64,000 nucleotides of DNA from Ceratothoa steindachneri (lineage: Eukaryota > Arthropoda > Malacostraca > Isopoda > Cymothoidae): NCBI GenBank assembly GCA_963969495.1, contig OZ018323.1, positions 67,026,460 to 67,090,459 on the forward strand. Direction: 5' to 3'. The translations under genes and the position numbers were made by a program. This document shows, piece after piece, positions 1 through 11,682 of this stretch. The notes beneath the pieces are model-generated. The model did no database searches, was not told the origin of the DNA, and saw only the letters and a list, made by a program, of their open reading frames with translations. Each line of letters begins with the position of its first letter. The stretch's first letter is position 1.

Positions 1-110
1 GTTGATGGCTGATAATGCAATCATGTGATCCATTGTACCTATGCAGATTAAACAAAGGTGGTGGCTTTACAGTTTTTTTTTGTAGTCTCACTGGGATGAC
101 TGATAGATCC

Positions 111-1650
111 TAGGACTTGGTCCTGGCCCGTCCAACACTGCCTGGGATGTCTTTAGCCTCATGTTAATAAAGACACCCTTTTTCCTGGCCATTTCCACAT
201 CTATTCAGAACCCTTCTGCAGGTTCTACCCACCCCAGGTGCTCCCCTGGTACAGTTTACAGTTGGTGGCACAAAGGGTTCACAGCAGCCCCAACTAAAAC
301 CAGCCCCCCCCCTCCCTCCCAATGTGGCCATTTCCTGTAAGGTGAAACATCCATGCACCTCCACTGAGTCGTTAGGCTCAGATGAGACAACACCCCTTAA
401 ATTGGTCATGAGGCCATCTTCTGGGCTTCCTAAAACTGCTCCACGAAAGGAGCTTTGGCTCCTACACCCACACTGAGTGGTAGGCTGGGTGGATCTTCCA
501 AAGGGGGGCACCTGCCTCCGAAACCGCCCCACCTTCATAAGGTTTTGAGGTGGAGAGAGGAAAGGACTTGCATGGAAAGCCCAACTCCATGATAAGTCCT
601 TGAAGGTGACCGCATTGTCTGGTGAACAGCAACCGAGTTCTGCATCCATGAAGCATATGGCCAGTGGCGCCCCTGGTTCTGCCCAAGATGCCACCCTGGA
701 GAGTACCATCTTTGAATATTTGTCGCCATGCCTCTGCCCCCAAAGCTTTTCCATCAACAGGAGTAGTGTGTTCTGCATTTTGGGAGCACACTCAGTGTCA
801 CGCTAGAATTGTGCCAGTGTATAATGATGGCTCCAAGTCCCAAGATGGGGGCAGTTTCCACGCTGTATCCCCTCTGTTTGAAGACAGCGGGGCTTGATAT
901 GGGAAATAATGCTACGTGCCCGGTTCAGAGACAGGATTGTGATTTATAGCCACTAACAAATCGCCTTTTTGAGCTCTTGGGGTATTGGAATCTCCGCATC
1001 CCCTTGTTTGCGATATCCATGATGCCACGCTTTTGGTGAACTGGGCAGATGTTGAGATTATCTTCTGTTGAGTTCCTAGACATGTAGGAATTGCAGGAAT
1101 GAGGGTGCCAAAAAGTCTGCGAGACTGTGCGACCAGACCAGCATTTTGCTCTTCCTCACATTGATTACATTGTAGGAATACGGGCATCCCTCTGGGTGGC
1201 TTGGCAATGAAGATGGGAGATGGTAGAGGGGAACTTAAAGGTATGTGCCATTGTGCCACAACTGTTCCCATGGACCTACCCTGCAATACCACGATGGCTT
1301 CAGGCTGCTTACTGGCATCTCAAATTGAACACACTCGTGGGACGCACTGCAATTTGATTGGGCGCTTGCCTGCCCCTTATTGTGACAATTGCATTGTCCC
1401 TCAGACTGTTCGGCACATTCTTGTTGAATGTCCCAGCCTGGGTGATCTTCGCGCACGTTACCTGTCCCGGTACAGGGATGAGCAGGGCATCTACTGCTTG
1501 TTATTTGACTCAGTTGTAGGTCGCCTGTTCCTGGGGAGCCCATTTCTACTGGGTTGCTTTTGTTTTTATTTGTTTTTTTTAGCTCGTCTTTCCTTTCCTT
1601 TCCGCTAATTCCCTGAACTTTTGCCGTATTGGCAGTCGCCAGATGGGCTC
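111..1650 (+). mobile_element. I-clade LINE copy I-1, deleted 3' part
   Basis: The copy starts inside ORF1 just after the CCHC region (ctaggacttggtcctgg matches the same site in other copies). It runs through the ORF1/ORF2 spacer to about 657, then jumps to the end of the RT region, deleting most of ORF2. RNase H follows at about 815-1100 (a tataatgatggctccaag stretch corresponds to VYTDGSKS in better copies), then the C-terminal region with a Cys/His motif (CDNCIVPQTVRHILVECPS) at about 1380-1440. The 3' end is the family terminus GTCGCCAGATGGGCT near 1634-1649, followed by an A-rich tail. Reading frames are broken and it cannot be active. Confidence 0.8.
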
Positions 1651-2063
1651 TTTAAATGTTTTTAAAAAAATGTCCCCCCTCCTTCTCAAAGAAGTACAAT
1701 CCTTGTTACCATTGAAATTTTTTTTGACATGGTCCCACTCTATCTCCTTCCCCAGAAATGTCAAAGCTGTTGGACTAAAAAAATGACAAAAGGTGACTAA
1801 GCTTCCTCAGACTTTGCATCACTTAAGGTTTTTCTATACACTGAATTTTCAATTCAATGCCGTTTATCTACTTTAGCCTCCGAGATAGAAATAATGGCCA
1901 TATAAAAATAATGGTAATGCAATTGATTTCCAAAAAGTCTGTAATCATCAATTTATTGCAACACACTCGTATCAGCATTCATACCAGGGTTTTTCTTTAA
2001 CTAGTTATCATGTAATCGCTTTGCTTTTTCACAACTTATACCTGCAGAAACAATTATTGCCAG

Positions 2064-2252
2064 CTACGTTTGTTGTTTATCCAAATAAGCAATAATTGTC
2101 CACAGCTTCAATGTCCTTTGATCTTTTTTCATACTAAATTTCACTCCTTTTGCAACATCAGCTGCTTTGATTGCCTCTTTATTTTTTAGTATAGTACAGA
2201 TAGTTGATTTCTCCATACTTAACAGCGTAGCAAGATCCAAGACAAATGCCAT
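2064..2252 (-). pseudogene. Tigger/pogo-like transposase fragment (CENP-B type HTH)
   Basis: A 62-residue reverse-strand frame contains LATLLSMEKSTICTILKNKE, which resembles the helix-turn-helix of pogo/Tigger transposases and CENP-B (pattern: ...KSTVSTILKNKE). No DDE domain or terminal inverted repeats were recognised nearby, so this is a short relic. The surrounding 1650-2400 is AT-rich and may be the rest of the decayed element. The call rests on this one motif. Confidence 0.5.
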
Positions 2253-2254
2253 TT

Positions 2255-3490
2255 TAATTTTTTTATATTTTTTTCTTCACTTCTACTGTGGGTCACATTT
2301 TTGTTTCACTTTGGGTCCCTGTGGCTTATTTAATACTGCACAGTAATTTATTAAAAAAAAAAAATCACCACAAATTCTAGCCTACAGCATAACAGAATCT
2401 TAGGCGAGGCTCCGGATATATCTGTTTAACAGGCTGCTAGTTTGAAAACAAATTCCATTCATTAACCCGTATATTTTTCCCTCATTAAATTTATTTATGA
2501 ATCAATTTGTTTAGAAATTGGGTCATTTGTAAACTAAGATTCCACTATTTTTTATATAGGTATATATTGACAAAAAAAGACCCTTGGGTCTGTCGGAGGT
2601 CATCGCTTAACCCGATACCTTTCAGTCCAACCCACACCCAGCTACAAACCCAGCATCCCCATTCTGTTAGGTTTAGAGAGTTATGTCAAATTGTGTATAA
2701 TTAATATCTGGAATCTTTGATTAATTGGTGAAATTCCTTCCATTCCAGGGACTTCTTACCACGTGGTTCAGGAATTGTCACAAGAAGACCTCTTATACTT
2801 CAACTAATTAATCATCCACATGGTATGATATCTCTTTACTATCATTGACTTATCTCTAAGCTAAGGATCTTTAAGTACATCCTCCCTCCTCAACTCCTGA
2901 TAAAGAAGGCCTTGACAGGGTCTGGGGGAGGGAACTGTTGCATTCCCTGTTTTTCCCCTATGCACCCAAATTTTTTTTTTACTATGCCCTCTTTATTATT
3001 TTTTACCTTCAAGAGTACAGTTGATGTAACTGGGACTGACCGCTATTACAACTGAAATATGCATAACCAATATGGCCTTGCATCCAATTGCCTGCAGGGG
3101 GGATTCCCCTATGTAGACTTACACCAGTTTTCCAGAGAAATCACAACCTGAGTGCAAATAGGGAAGACCTGGCTCAATGGCTTTGACTGGGCCTGGTGAA
3201 ACTGGTGCATTTAGCCTTTCCCTCTATTCGCCCTATTTTTCTAAGATTATCCCCCTCTTTGTTTCCCTAGGTTTAAGGACCTGAACAGATGGCTCGGGCT
3301 GTATCAAAAGAGAGGCTTTGAACTCTTTATAGTCTTGGGTTGCATGACCTTGTTGGAGACTGGCATGTCTGCCCCTCACTTTTTCTCACTGTAGGTTGGA
3401 CAGCCTCAATGATGTTTGTACAGGCCATAGGCCTAGTAAGTCCCTGGTCAAGATTCCCAACACCTTGGTGGATGGCCATTTGGAAGCCCA
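2255..3490. other. Unrecognised AT-rich intergenic or intronic DNA
   Basis: No coding similarity or element termini were recognised. Two stretches near 2900-2985 and 3160-3245 look loosely alike (both include a tgac-gg-ctgg run then a pyrimidine-rich stretch), but too weakly to call a repeat. Confidence 0.4.
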
Positions 3491-3544
3491 TCTCCCATAA
3501 GGAGTGCGGCAATTTGCCATCATGGCCGCTGTGGTAACAAGTCT

Positions 3545-4113
3545 CAGCACCCTCTCCGACCCCAGCTTAGCCTCTTCTCCTTCCTTCAGATACTTGTATT
3601 TCCCCCGTTTCCTTGCTTTTCATACAACCTCTCCCACAACTTTCTCTGGTCAACCATTAATTTCACAGGATAGATGCTAACCTTCTTCTCAGCCAACTAT
3701 CCCGGATCTGGGCTGAGGGAGAAGGGGACAATGATCCCTCATCCCTGAGCTCCATTTTGGGATGGTGGGTTTTAATAACCTGGTTTATCCCCACCCACAT
3801 CTTCCTCACATCCTCTTCCTTTCTATTTTCAAACAATATCCATTTTACGCCGTGTCCAAGGTGGAGCTGCCATGCTGAGAGACTACCAGGCAGGAAGGGT
3901 GGTCCGAAATGGCAGCACCTGGCTGTACTCGCCCTTCGCAGAGCGGGCTACTGCCGGGGGGGGTGATTAGCGTTTGCATCCCGTAAAAAAAAGGGGTCAC
4001 TGCCCTCAGGCAGCTCCACAGAAAAAATGGAGGTTCCCCCCTGTGGCTTCCCAGGGGACCCTCCATAACTCTTCACCTGGAAAGGAGGCTTACTCCTCTT
4101 CAGTGCATACCCG
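3545..4113 (+). repeat. First 5' UTR monomer of LINE I-2 (tandem start)
   Basis: The stretch from ccccagcttagcctcttctc (about 3549) through the 5' UTR and the first part of ORF1 is followed at 4114 by a second ccccagcttagactcttctc and the same 5' UTR again. The two units are roughly 565 bp apart and similar over about 500 bp. This looks like a tandem 5' promoter monomer or a fragment of another copy joined head to tail. A similar restart at the same LINE position occurs in I-4 near 25504. Confidence 0.65.
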
Positions 4114-4567
4114 TCGGACCCCAGCTTAGACTCTTCTCCTTCCTTCAGACACTTGTGTTTCCCCGCTTTTCATACAACCTCTCCAACAACTTTCTCTGGT
4201 CAGCCTCTAATTTCACAGGGTAGATGCTGACCTTCTTCTCAGCCAACCGTCCCAGATCGGGGCTGAGGGGGGAGTGGACAATGTTACCTAACCCCTGAGC
4301 TCCAGTTTGGGATTGTGGGTTTTTAACAACCTGCTTCATCCACACCCATACCTTCCTCACATCCCCTTTCCTTCTCACTTCACCATCTATTTTTTTACGC
4401 TGTGCCCAAGGTGGAGCTGCCATGCTGAAGGGCTGCCAGGTCACCAGGTGTGAGGGGTGTCCTTAAATGGTGGCACCTGGCTCTGCCAGGCCCATATGCA
4501 CACGTTGCAGAGTGGGCTACTGCGAGGGGTGATGAGCGATTGCTTCCAGTATAAAAATAGGGTCACC

Positions 4568-6815
4568 ATACCCAATGATGTTGAAATAAAAAATCTCCCC
4601 TCAATTCCCCTGTTCCATCGTTGAAGCCACCCTCAGGCAGCTCCACAGAAAAAATGGAGCCCCCCCCCCATCCTGTGCTTGCACAGGGGACCTTCCAAAT
4701 TTCTCTAACCAGAGAGGAGGCTTACTCCTCTCCTTCACCTACGGGTGTAGGGGACTCCCCCTCACTCCCTTCTCTGGAGGTGATTTCAGGTACCTTCCTC
4801 TTTCCAACGGGACTGCCAAGAAAGCCTGCAGGCAGCCCATAGCCGACTGCTCCCCATTGAAGCCGCTTGGTATGGCAAACCCCCTTAGGGGGAGAGGGAA
4901 GCCAGGGCCTGTGCCTTCCCAGACATGACTAATGATGCTGCTGCCAATAGGACCTGTGATTTCCTGGGATGGGATAGCCAACTGGAGGCCCTCCCTGAGA
5001 TAGACATGGTCCTTGAGGCAACCCAGCCTCAGACAGTAGGGCCTTCCATGTGAGGGAATCTGGGCTCGGTACCAAGCACTGAACTCGAGTCCACCCCTAT
5101 GCAAAGTCCTCCTCAAATGGCTAGGGTTTCCAAGGCAGTACAAAGAGGGGAAGGATTTCCTCCGACCCATGCCCCTGCGACAGCCAGGACCTTCTCCATC
5201 TCGGAGAAGAACATGGCTGAGGCCGGTCCATCTGGCATGGGGGCTCCTGCTGGCGGAGGGAACAAGCGGGTTCATTCCCCGCCCTCTCTCCTAAAAAGAA
5301 AAAAACTAAAAAGACTCGGGGTTCCTCTCCATCAGCTGGGCCTGCAGGGACGGATGGCTCTGCTGCCACTTTGGTAGGCGACCAAGCCAAGATCGGCACA
5401 ACAGGCCCCTCTGCCCCCCCCTCCTGGGAGCGGAGCCACTGACTAAGACCAAAAGGGCGCAGGGGGGAGCCTCAATGACATCAGGGCCCATCATTCAGAG
5501 GTTACCTGGCATTTATGAGCCTGCTGGCTTCAAACGCTTCTTAGTTATTTGTTCCACTGATGGCAGCATGTTGGCCAAGGGCAACATGATCCATCAGAGG
5601 AGAGCAATAGCTAGGGTAATTGGTAGAGAGCCGAAGGTGACCCATTTCTTGGATGGAGCCTTCTGGCGAATGTGGCGGATCCCTCCGAGGCTGCCAAGAT
5701 AAGTGCTCTTCGGACACTTGATGGCACCTTGGTGAGTGTGACGCCGTACTCTACCATGAACTTTATGAAAGGAGTAGTTTATGCGAGGGAACTAGTTGAC
5801 TACTCCATAGAGGACATCACCTTAGAGCTGGCCCGACCATGAGGCAGTCAAGGTCGAACGTGTGATGAGAAAACAGGGAGGCGCCTCGAGACCCACCCCT
5901 ACACTCTTCATCACGTTCGACTGTGACAAGCTCTCTGATTCGGTGCATGAGGGTTGGTACTACTAGCGTTTGAAGGCATTCGTGCCACTGCCGTGGAGGT
6001 GCTATTACTGTCACCGCTTCGGCCATCTGAATCTTTCATGTAGACATACAAAGTCGGGGTCACCCGAAGTCTGTGTAAATTGCTCCAAGGCCACACAGGA
6101 TTACTCCAAATCGTGTGTGGCCAAGTGTGTCAATTGCGGAGAGCCGCACCCCGCTTCTTTGAAGCAATGTGGTGCATATCTCCTTGAGAAAGAAATCCTG
6201 GCCGTTCAGGCCCAGGATCAACTCTCATTCTGCGAGGCTAAGGACTTGCTCCTGGCACGCCTGGTTCGGCCTGGGAGGTCTTATGCCTCAGTGGTTAGAA
6301 AGACAGCCTCTGCTCCTGGCCCATCCAGGCCAACGATACATAGTTGTTTCTGGGCCCATTTGTAACCCTTCTGCTGGTCCTACTCAACCCCGGCGCTCCC
6401 CTGGTAAAGCTAGCAGCACAAAGGGTTCACATCCAGCTCCGGCTAAAACCAGGGCTTGTCGCTCTTTCCCCAGCGTGACCGTTTCCTGTTAGGCGAAACG
6501 GCCACGCGCCTCCACTGATTCGTTAGACTCACAGGAGGCATCATCCCTGAAGTTGGTCGCCAGGCCATCTTCCGGGGTTCCTAAAGCTGTCCCCCGAAAG
6601 GAGGACAGCAACAAAGAGCTGAGTGCTTCGGAGACGGTAGATCCTCGAAAAGAGGGCCCCCTGCCTCTGAAGCCGCAATGCCCACCTAAGGCGACAGCGC
6701 CATCAGCACTTTGTCCGCCCAACAACGTCCTGGGTTCTTCCTCTGGGGAAAGCGTACGGCCATTTCCCTGAGTGTCTCCTGTTTGAAGAGGGCCCCCACG
6801 TCTCCTCCGAGCTAG
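4568..6815 (+). pseudogene. LINE I-2 ORF1 (gag-like, CCHC zinc knuckles), broken
   Basis: The gag-like RNA-binding protein would help form the LINE ribonucleoprotein. The start codon is lost: other copies have an ATG in caccATGnccnatgatga, here ATA at 4568. Visible parts are a Pro/Ser-rich N-terminus, a basic stretch near 5270-5320, an RRM-like region near 5490-5830 (GFKRFLVICSTDGSMLAKGN, then IGREPKVTHF), and zinc knuckles near 6000-6165 (CYYCHRFGHLNLSC, CVNCSKATQ, CVAKCVNCGEPH). The frame ends at TAG 6813-6815 just before ORF2. Several frameshifts separate these pieces. Confidence 0.75.
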
Positions 6816-6816
6816 G

Positions 6817-9800
6817 CCTGGAGGGCATATTCCTTCAATGGAATTGCCACGGACTCTGGGACAACTGGGAGGAGCTGAGGAGGCTCGTCTCGTCTCCTTT
6901 CCCGTTAGCTATTTTTCTGCAGGAGACTATGCTAGGTGCGTGTCCCCTTGCCCACCCTCACAGGGTATTAGGGTTTTGAGACCCCACCATGACGGGATGG
7001 GGGCCAGCTAGGGGATGCACAGTTTACACCCAGCATGATGTCTCTGTTCTGTTCACTTTAGAAACCTCCTTGCAGGCAGTGGCTGTGCAGCTTCACCTGG
7101 ATAGGAGGTATACTGTTATTTCTGCATGCATTCCACCGTCAGCTGACTTCCGCCGCGTCGTGGCACGGTTGCCGAAGCCCTTTATCCTGCTTGGAGATCT
7201 AAATGGCAGACATCCTCTCTGGGGAGATTACTCAATAAATCCCAGGGAACAAGTCCTTGTAGATCTGATCGAAGAGCTTGAGATTAGTGTCCTAAATGTG
7301 GATGAGTTTACGCATCACTGCCCGAGAACTGTCTCATTTTCTTGCCTTGATCTATCAATGTGCTCTCCAGATGCATAGCCTGATTTTGATTGTGGGGTGG
7401 TCGATGACCTCCATGGTAGTGATCACTTTCCCATTCAAATATTTTCTGGGCCGCTGCCGCCTGGGAGCCCACCTCGGTGGTGCTTGGCGTGGGCGCGGTG
7501 GCCTGCATTTCAGGAAATGACTCAATTCTCAATCTCATCGACGAGTTTAGGTCGGTAGATGAGGCCGTTGAGTTATCCGACAACCGCATTGCTGTGGGCC
7601 TGACTACTATTCTCAGAAGCAATGTGGTGCATATCTCCTTGAGAAAGAAATCCTGGCCGTTCAGGCCCAGGATCGACTCTCATTCCGCGAGGCTAAGGAC
7701 TTGGTCCTGGCACGCCCGTCTCTGCCTTGGACGTCATATGCCTCAATAGTTAGAAAGGCACCCTCTGCTCCTGGCCCTCCAGGCCAACGAGCACGGTTGT
7801 TTCCGCGCCCATTCGGAGCCCTTCTGCGGGCTCTACTCAACCCGGGCGCTCCCCAGGTAAAGCTGGCGGCAAAAAGGGTTCATAGCCAGCCCCGGTTAAA
7901 ACAAGAGCTTCCTGCTCTTCCCCCAGCGTGACCTTTTTCTGTAAGGTGAAACGGCCACGCGCCTCCACCGAGTCGTTAGACTCACAGGAGGCAACACCCC
8001 CCTAAAGTTGGTCGCCAGGCTCGTCTCGTCCCGTTTCCCGTTAGCTATTTTTCTGCAGGAGACCATGCTAGTCGCGTACCCCCTGCCCGCCCTCCCGGGG
8101 TATAAGGGTCTTGCGACCCCACCCCTACGGGATGGCCGGGCTGGGAAGTGCACGGTTTAAACCCGGTATGATGTCTCCGTTCTTCCTTTCTCTTTAGTTA
8201 CCTCCTTTCAGGCAGTGGCTGTGCAGCTGCACCTGGATAGGAGGTATACTATCATTTCTGCGTACATTGCACCGTCAGCTGACTTCCACGCGGTGGACTT
8301 CCGCCGCGTCGTGGCACGGTTTTTCGAGGTCCTTTCTCTTGCTTAGAGATCTGAACGGCAGGTATCGTCTCTGGGGAGATTACTCCATAAATCTTAGGGG
8401 ACAAGTCCTTGCAGATCTGATCCAAGAGCTTGAGATGGGTGTCCTAAACGTGGATGTGTTTACGCATCACTGTCCGAGAACCGCTTCATTTTCTTGCCTT
8501 GACCTATCTTTGTGCTCTTCGGATGCACAGCCTGATTTTGATTGGGGGGTGGTCGATGACCTCCATGGTAGTGATCACTTTCCCATTCAAATATCATTTT
8601 CAGGGCAACTGCCGCCTGGGAGCCCACCTCGGTGGTGCTTGGCGCGGGCGCGGTGGCCTGCATTTCAAGAAATGACTGGATTTTCTATCTCAGTCGAGGA
8701 GTTTAGGTCGGTAGATGAGGCCGTTGAGTTCTTCTCCATGGTGGTCGGCCGAGTGTGAGACGGACCTCCAACAGAAGCGTTATGCCTACATGCGCTATAA
8801 GCGCCGCCCGAATGATTTCATTGTCGCTGAATTTCGTTGGGCTAGGGCTAGGTTCCAGTATATTTCGAAGCACGCCCGCCGCTCTTTTTGGCGGGCATAG
8901 GTGTCTTCACTTAACGGGAAGACCCCTTAAGCAGAGGTGTGGAAGCGAGTCAAAAGGATTCGGGGCAAGTTCTCGTAGGACCCCCCTCCAGTTCTCCAGG
9001 AGAATGGGACCCCAATCTCGTACCCCGCGTCCGTGGCCGAATCCTTCGCGACCGCTTTTGCCCCATTCTCTAGCCGTGATGCTGCTCCGCCAGCATTCAA
9101 TGCACGTCATGATGTCGCGGAAGGCCGCGGGCTTGACTTTACCTCCAGAGGCGGAGAACCCTTCAACGACAGGTTTACTGTGAGTGAGTTGCGATCCGAT
9201 CTTGCTTCGTGTGCGGACACCGCCCGTGGTCCGGACGATGTCCCGTACGCCATGCTTCGACACCTGGGTGAGCGAGGCATGGCCTTTCTGTTAGATTTGC
9301 TCAACAAGATCTGGGTTGAAGGTCTTCTCCCGGATTCCTGTTTCGCAAACCGGGGAGAGATCACTCTACTCCGACCGGTTTCCGCCCAATCTCTCTAACC
9401 TCTTGCGTCTGCAAGTTGATGGAGAAATTGGTAAATGTTAGATTAACCTTTTTCATGGACAGCGGAGGCCATCTATCTTCTGCACAGTGCAGTTTCCGCA
9501 AGTTCCACTCCATGTCGGATTCTCTGCTCCGACTGGAAAATTCCGTCTGCGAGGCCTTCCTTCGTAAACATCACTACGCCACGGTGTTTTTCGATCTGGA
9601 GAAGGCCTATGATACCGCATGGCGATACGGTATCATGGAGACTCTCCACACGATGGGGGCGATGGGACGCCTCCCAATGTTTATATCTGAATTTTTGCGA
9701 GATCGTCAATTCAGCGTACGGGTGAGGGGAGCCCTCTCCGGCCCAAAGGAGCAGGAAGAAGGTGTCCCGCAGGGAAGTGTCCTCAGTGTCGCACTCTTTG

Positions 9801-11400
9801 CCCTGAGCATCAACGGCACCTAGGCGCGGTCGGAAGATGTTCTCGCTACGCTCTACGTGGACGACCTTTCTATCTCTTTTGGCGCGGCCCAGATGCTAAC
9901 TCTGGAGCTTCGACTCCAACCGACATTGAACCGCGTCTCTCGCTATGCCAAAGCGCACAGGTTTCGGCTTTCTTTGGCCAAGACTAAGGTGGTACACTTC
10001 TGCCGCCATCCACGGCTCCACCCCGACCCAGATTTGTTTCTTAATGGGGTGCGCCTGGATGTGGTTGAGTCGCACCGTTTCCTTGGTCTTGTATTCGACC
10101 GACGCCTCACCTGGGAGGCTCATATTCGCAGCCTTAGGGTCTCTTGTACCTGCGCCATGGATATTCTCCGTTCCGTGACGTTCAGCGCTTATGGCGCTGA
10201 TAGGGCTACTGCCCTTCTTTTTATCGATCTTTTGTTCGTTCGTTCGTTCGTTCGAAGCTCGACTATGGATGCGAGTTATAAGCATCCGCAGCCGAGAGTT
10301 TATTGCAGAAGGTGGATTCGATCCACCACACCGGCCTTCGCCTTGCGACGGGTGCCTTCCGCACTTACCCCATTGAGAGCCTGTTGGTCGATGCCTGGGA
10401 GATGCCACTCGCTCTACCCCGTGCACAGTGCATTATTCGCCTGTACGCGCGAGCCCGGCGCCTCCCTCAGTCGCCAGCAGCTCTCACTGCATCCGCAGCT
10501 GATTTCGACGGTGCCTATGCCACCGAGAGACGCCAGTCATACCTTCAGCCCTTTGGGTTTAGGGCTAGGAAACTCTTTCGAGAGCCGGTGGCGCCCCTGG
10601 TTCTGCCCAGGATGCCACCCTGGTGGGTACCACATTTGGCTATGTGTCGCCACGCCTCTGCTCCCAAAGCTTGTACAGCGTCGGGAGTATTGCGTTCGCC
10701 TCTTTTTGGAGCAGCTCTCGTGTCATGCTGGAACTGTGCCAGTGTATACAGATGGCTCCAAGTCCGAACAGGGGGTCAGCTTCCACGCCGTATCCCCTCT
10801 GTTTGAAGTCAGCGGGGCTCTGCCAGGCGCCTATGTCTTCACGGCCGAGCTGGTGGCAATACACCACTCGGTACGGGAGATTACGCGACGTGCCCGGTTG
10901 GGGGACTTGTTTGTGATCTATAGCGACTCACAAAGCGCCCTGAGTGCTCTCGGGGCATTGGAATCTCTGCATCTCCTGGTTCGCGATATCCGCGACTGGG
11001 TGCCAAAGAGTCCACGAGGACCAGCGTTTTGCTCTTCCTCACATCTACTACATGGCAGGAATACGGGCAGCTCTTCGTGCTGCTTGGCAAAGAAGATGGA
11101 ACACGCTCGAAGGTACTTAAAGTTGCGTGTCATTGCACCGCGACTGTTCCCATGGACCTAACCCCCAATGCCGCGAAAACTTCAGGTTGCTTTCTGTCGT
11201 CTCCGAATTGGACACACTCGCGGGACGCACCGCCATTTGATGGAGCTCTCGCGAGCGCCCTACTGTGAAGACTGCGTTGTCCCCCAGACTGTTTAGCACA
11301 TTCTTGTTGAATGTCCCAGTCTGGGCGATCTCTGCGCACATTACCGGTACCGGGATGGGTAGGGTCGCTACCGCCTGTCCCTTGTACTCGGGACGAGTTC
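6817..11400 (+). pseudogene. LINE I-2 ORF2 (APE, RT, RNase H), chimeric and broken
   Basis: ORF2 begins with the apurinic-like endonuclease at GLEGIFLQWNCHG (6817 on), with QETMLGA, a GDLNGRHPLWGDY block near 7190-7230 and the HFPIQ end. Near 7617 it returns to ORF1 zinc-knuckle sequence, then a second partial APE (8010-8735) leads to the RT. The RT has FFDLEKAYDTAWRYG near 9589-9630 and the catalytic TLYVDDLSISFG at about 9848-9880. A run of five GTTC units near 10236 shifts the frame. RNase H reads VYTDGSKSEQGVSFHAVSP near 10743 and IYSDSQSALSALGALES near 10917. The protein would nick DNA and copy the LINE RNA; this copy cannot. Confidence 0.75.
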
Positions 11401-11682
11401 GTGCACATTTCCTGGTTGCTTATAGACTTTTTGGGGGAGGCCGGCCTTCTCTCCTTTATTTAACTAGATTTTTTTTTTTTTTTTTCGTAGGTTGCACGTT
11501 CCCGCCACGGGGTGAACTACCCCCGACGCCGAAGCTGGCTTCCTCCTTGTTGCAATTTTCACTTTTTATTGTTGTTGTTTTTCATATTCATATTTCAAAG
11601 TAGCCTAGTGCTAGGCTGTCGTGTGTGCGACGACTTGTGCCCAGTGGATAGTCGCCAGATAGGCTCCTAAAATTAAAAAAAA

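Larger units (their letters stand above)
3490..11682 (+). mobile_element. I-clade LINE copy I-2, 8.2 kb with internal duplications
   Basis: This is the longest copy. It has the 5' UTR (cataaggagtgcggcaattt near 3498) and a second start of the 5' UTR at about 4114. ORF1 spans about 4568-6815 and ORF2 about 6817-11400. The 3' end holds hairpin AGCCTA-GTGC-TAGGCT (11612-11627) and the terminus GTCGCCAGATAGGCT at 11651-11665, with an A-rich tail. The copy is chimeric: at about 7617, inside the endonuclease region, it jumps back to the CCHC end of ORF1 and runs forward again. It also carries deletions near 8016 and 8737. Frameshifts and stops are many, so it is non-functional, but the RT still reads YVDD. 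Confidence 0.85.

Noticed and set aside
9896..10426. Reverse-strand frames of 100-230 codons inside the LINE ORF2 regions (also 55720-56409, 7308-7622 and others)
   Set aside because: They are antisense shadows of the APE, RT and RNase H coding frames, with no family motifs.
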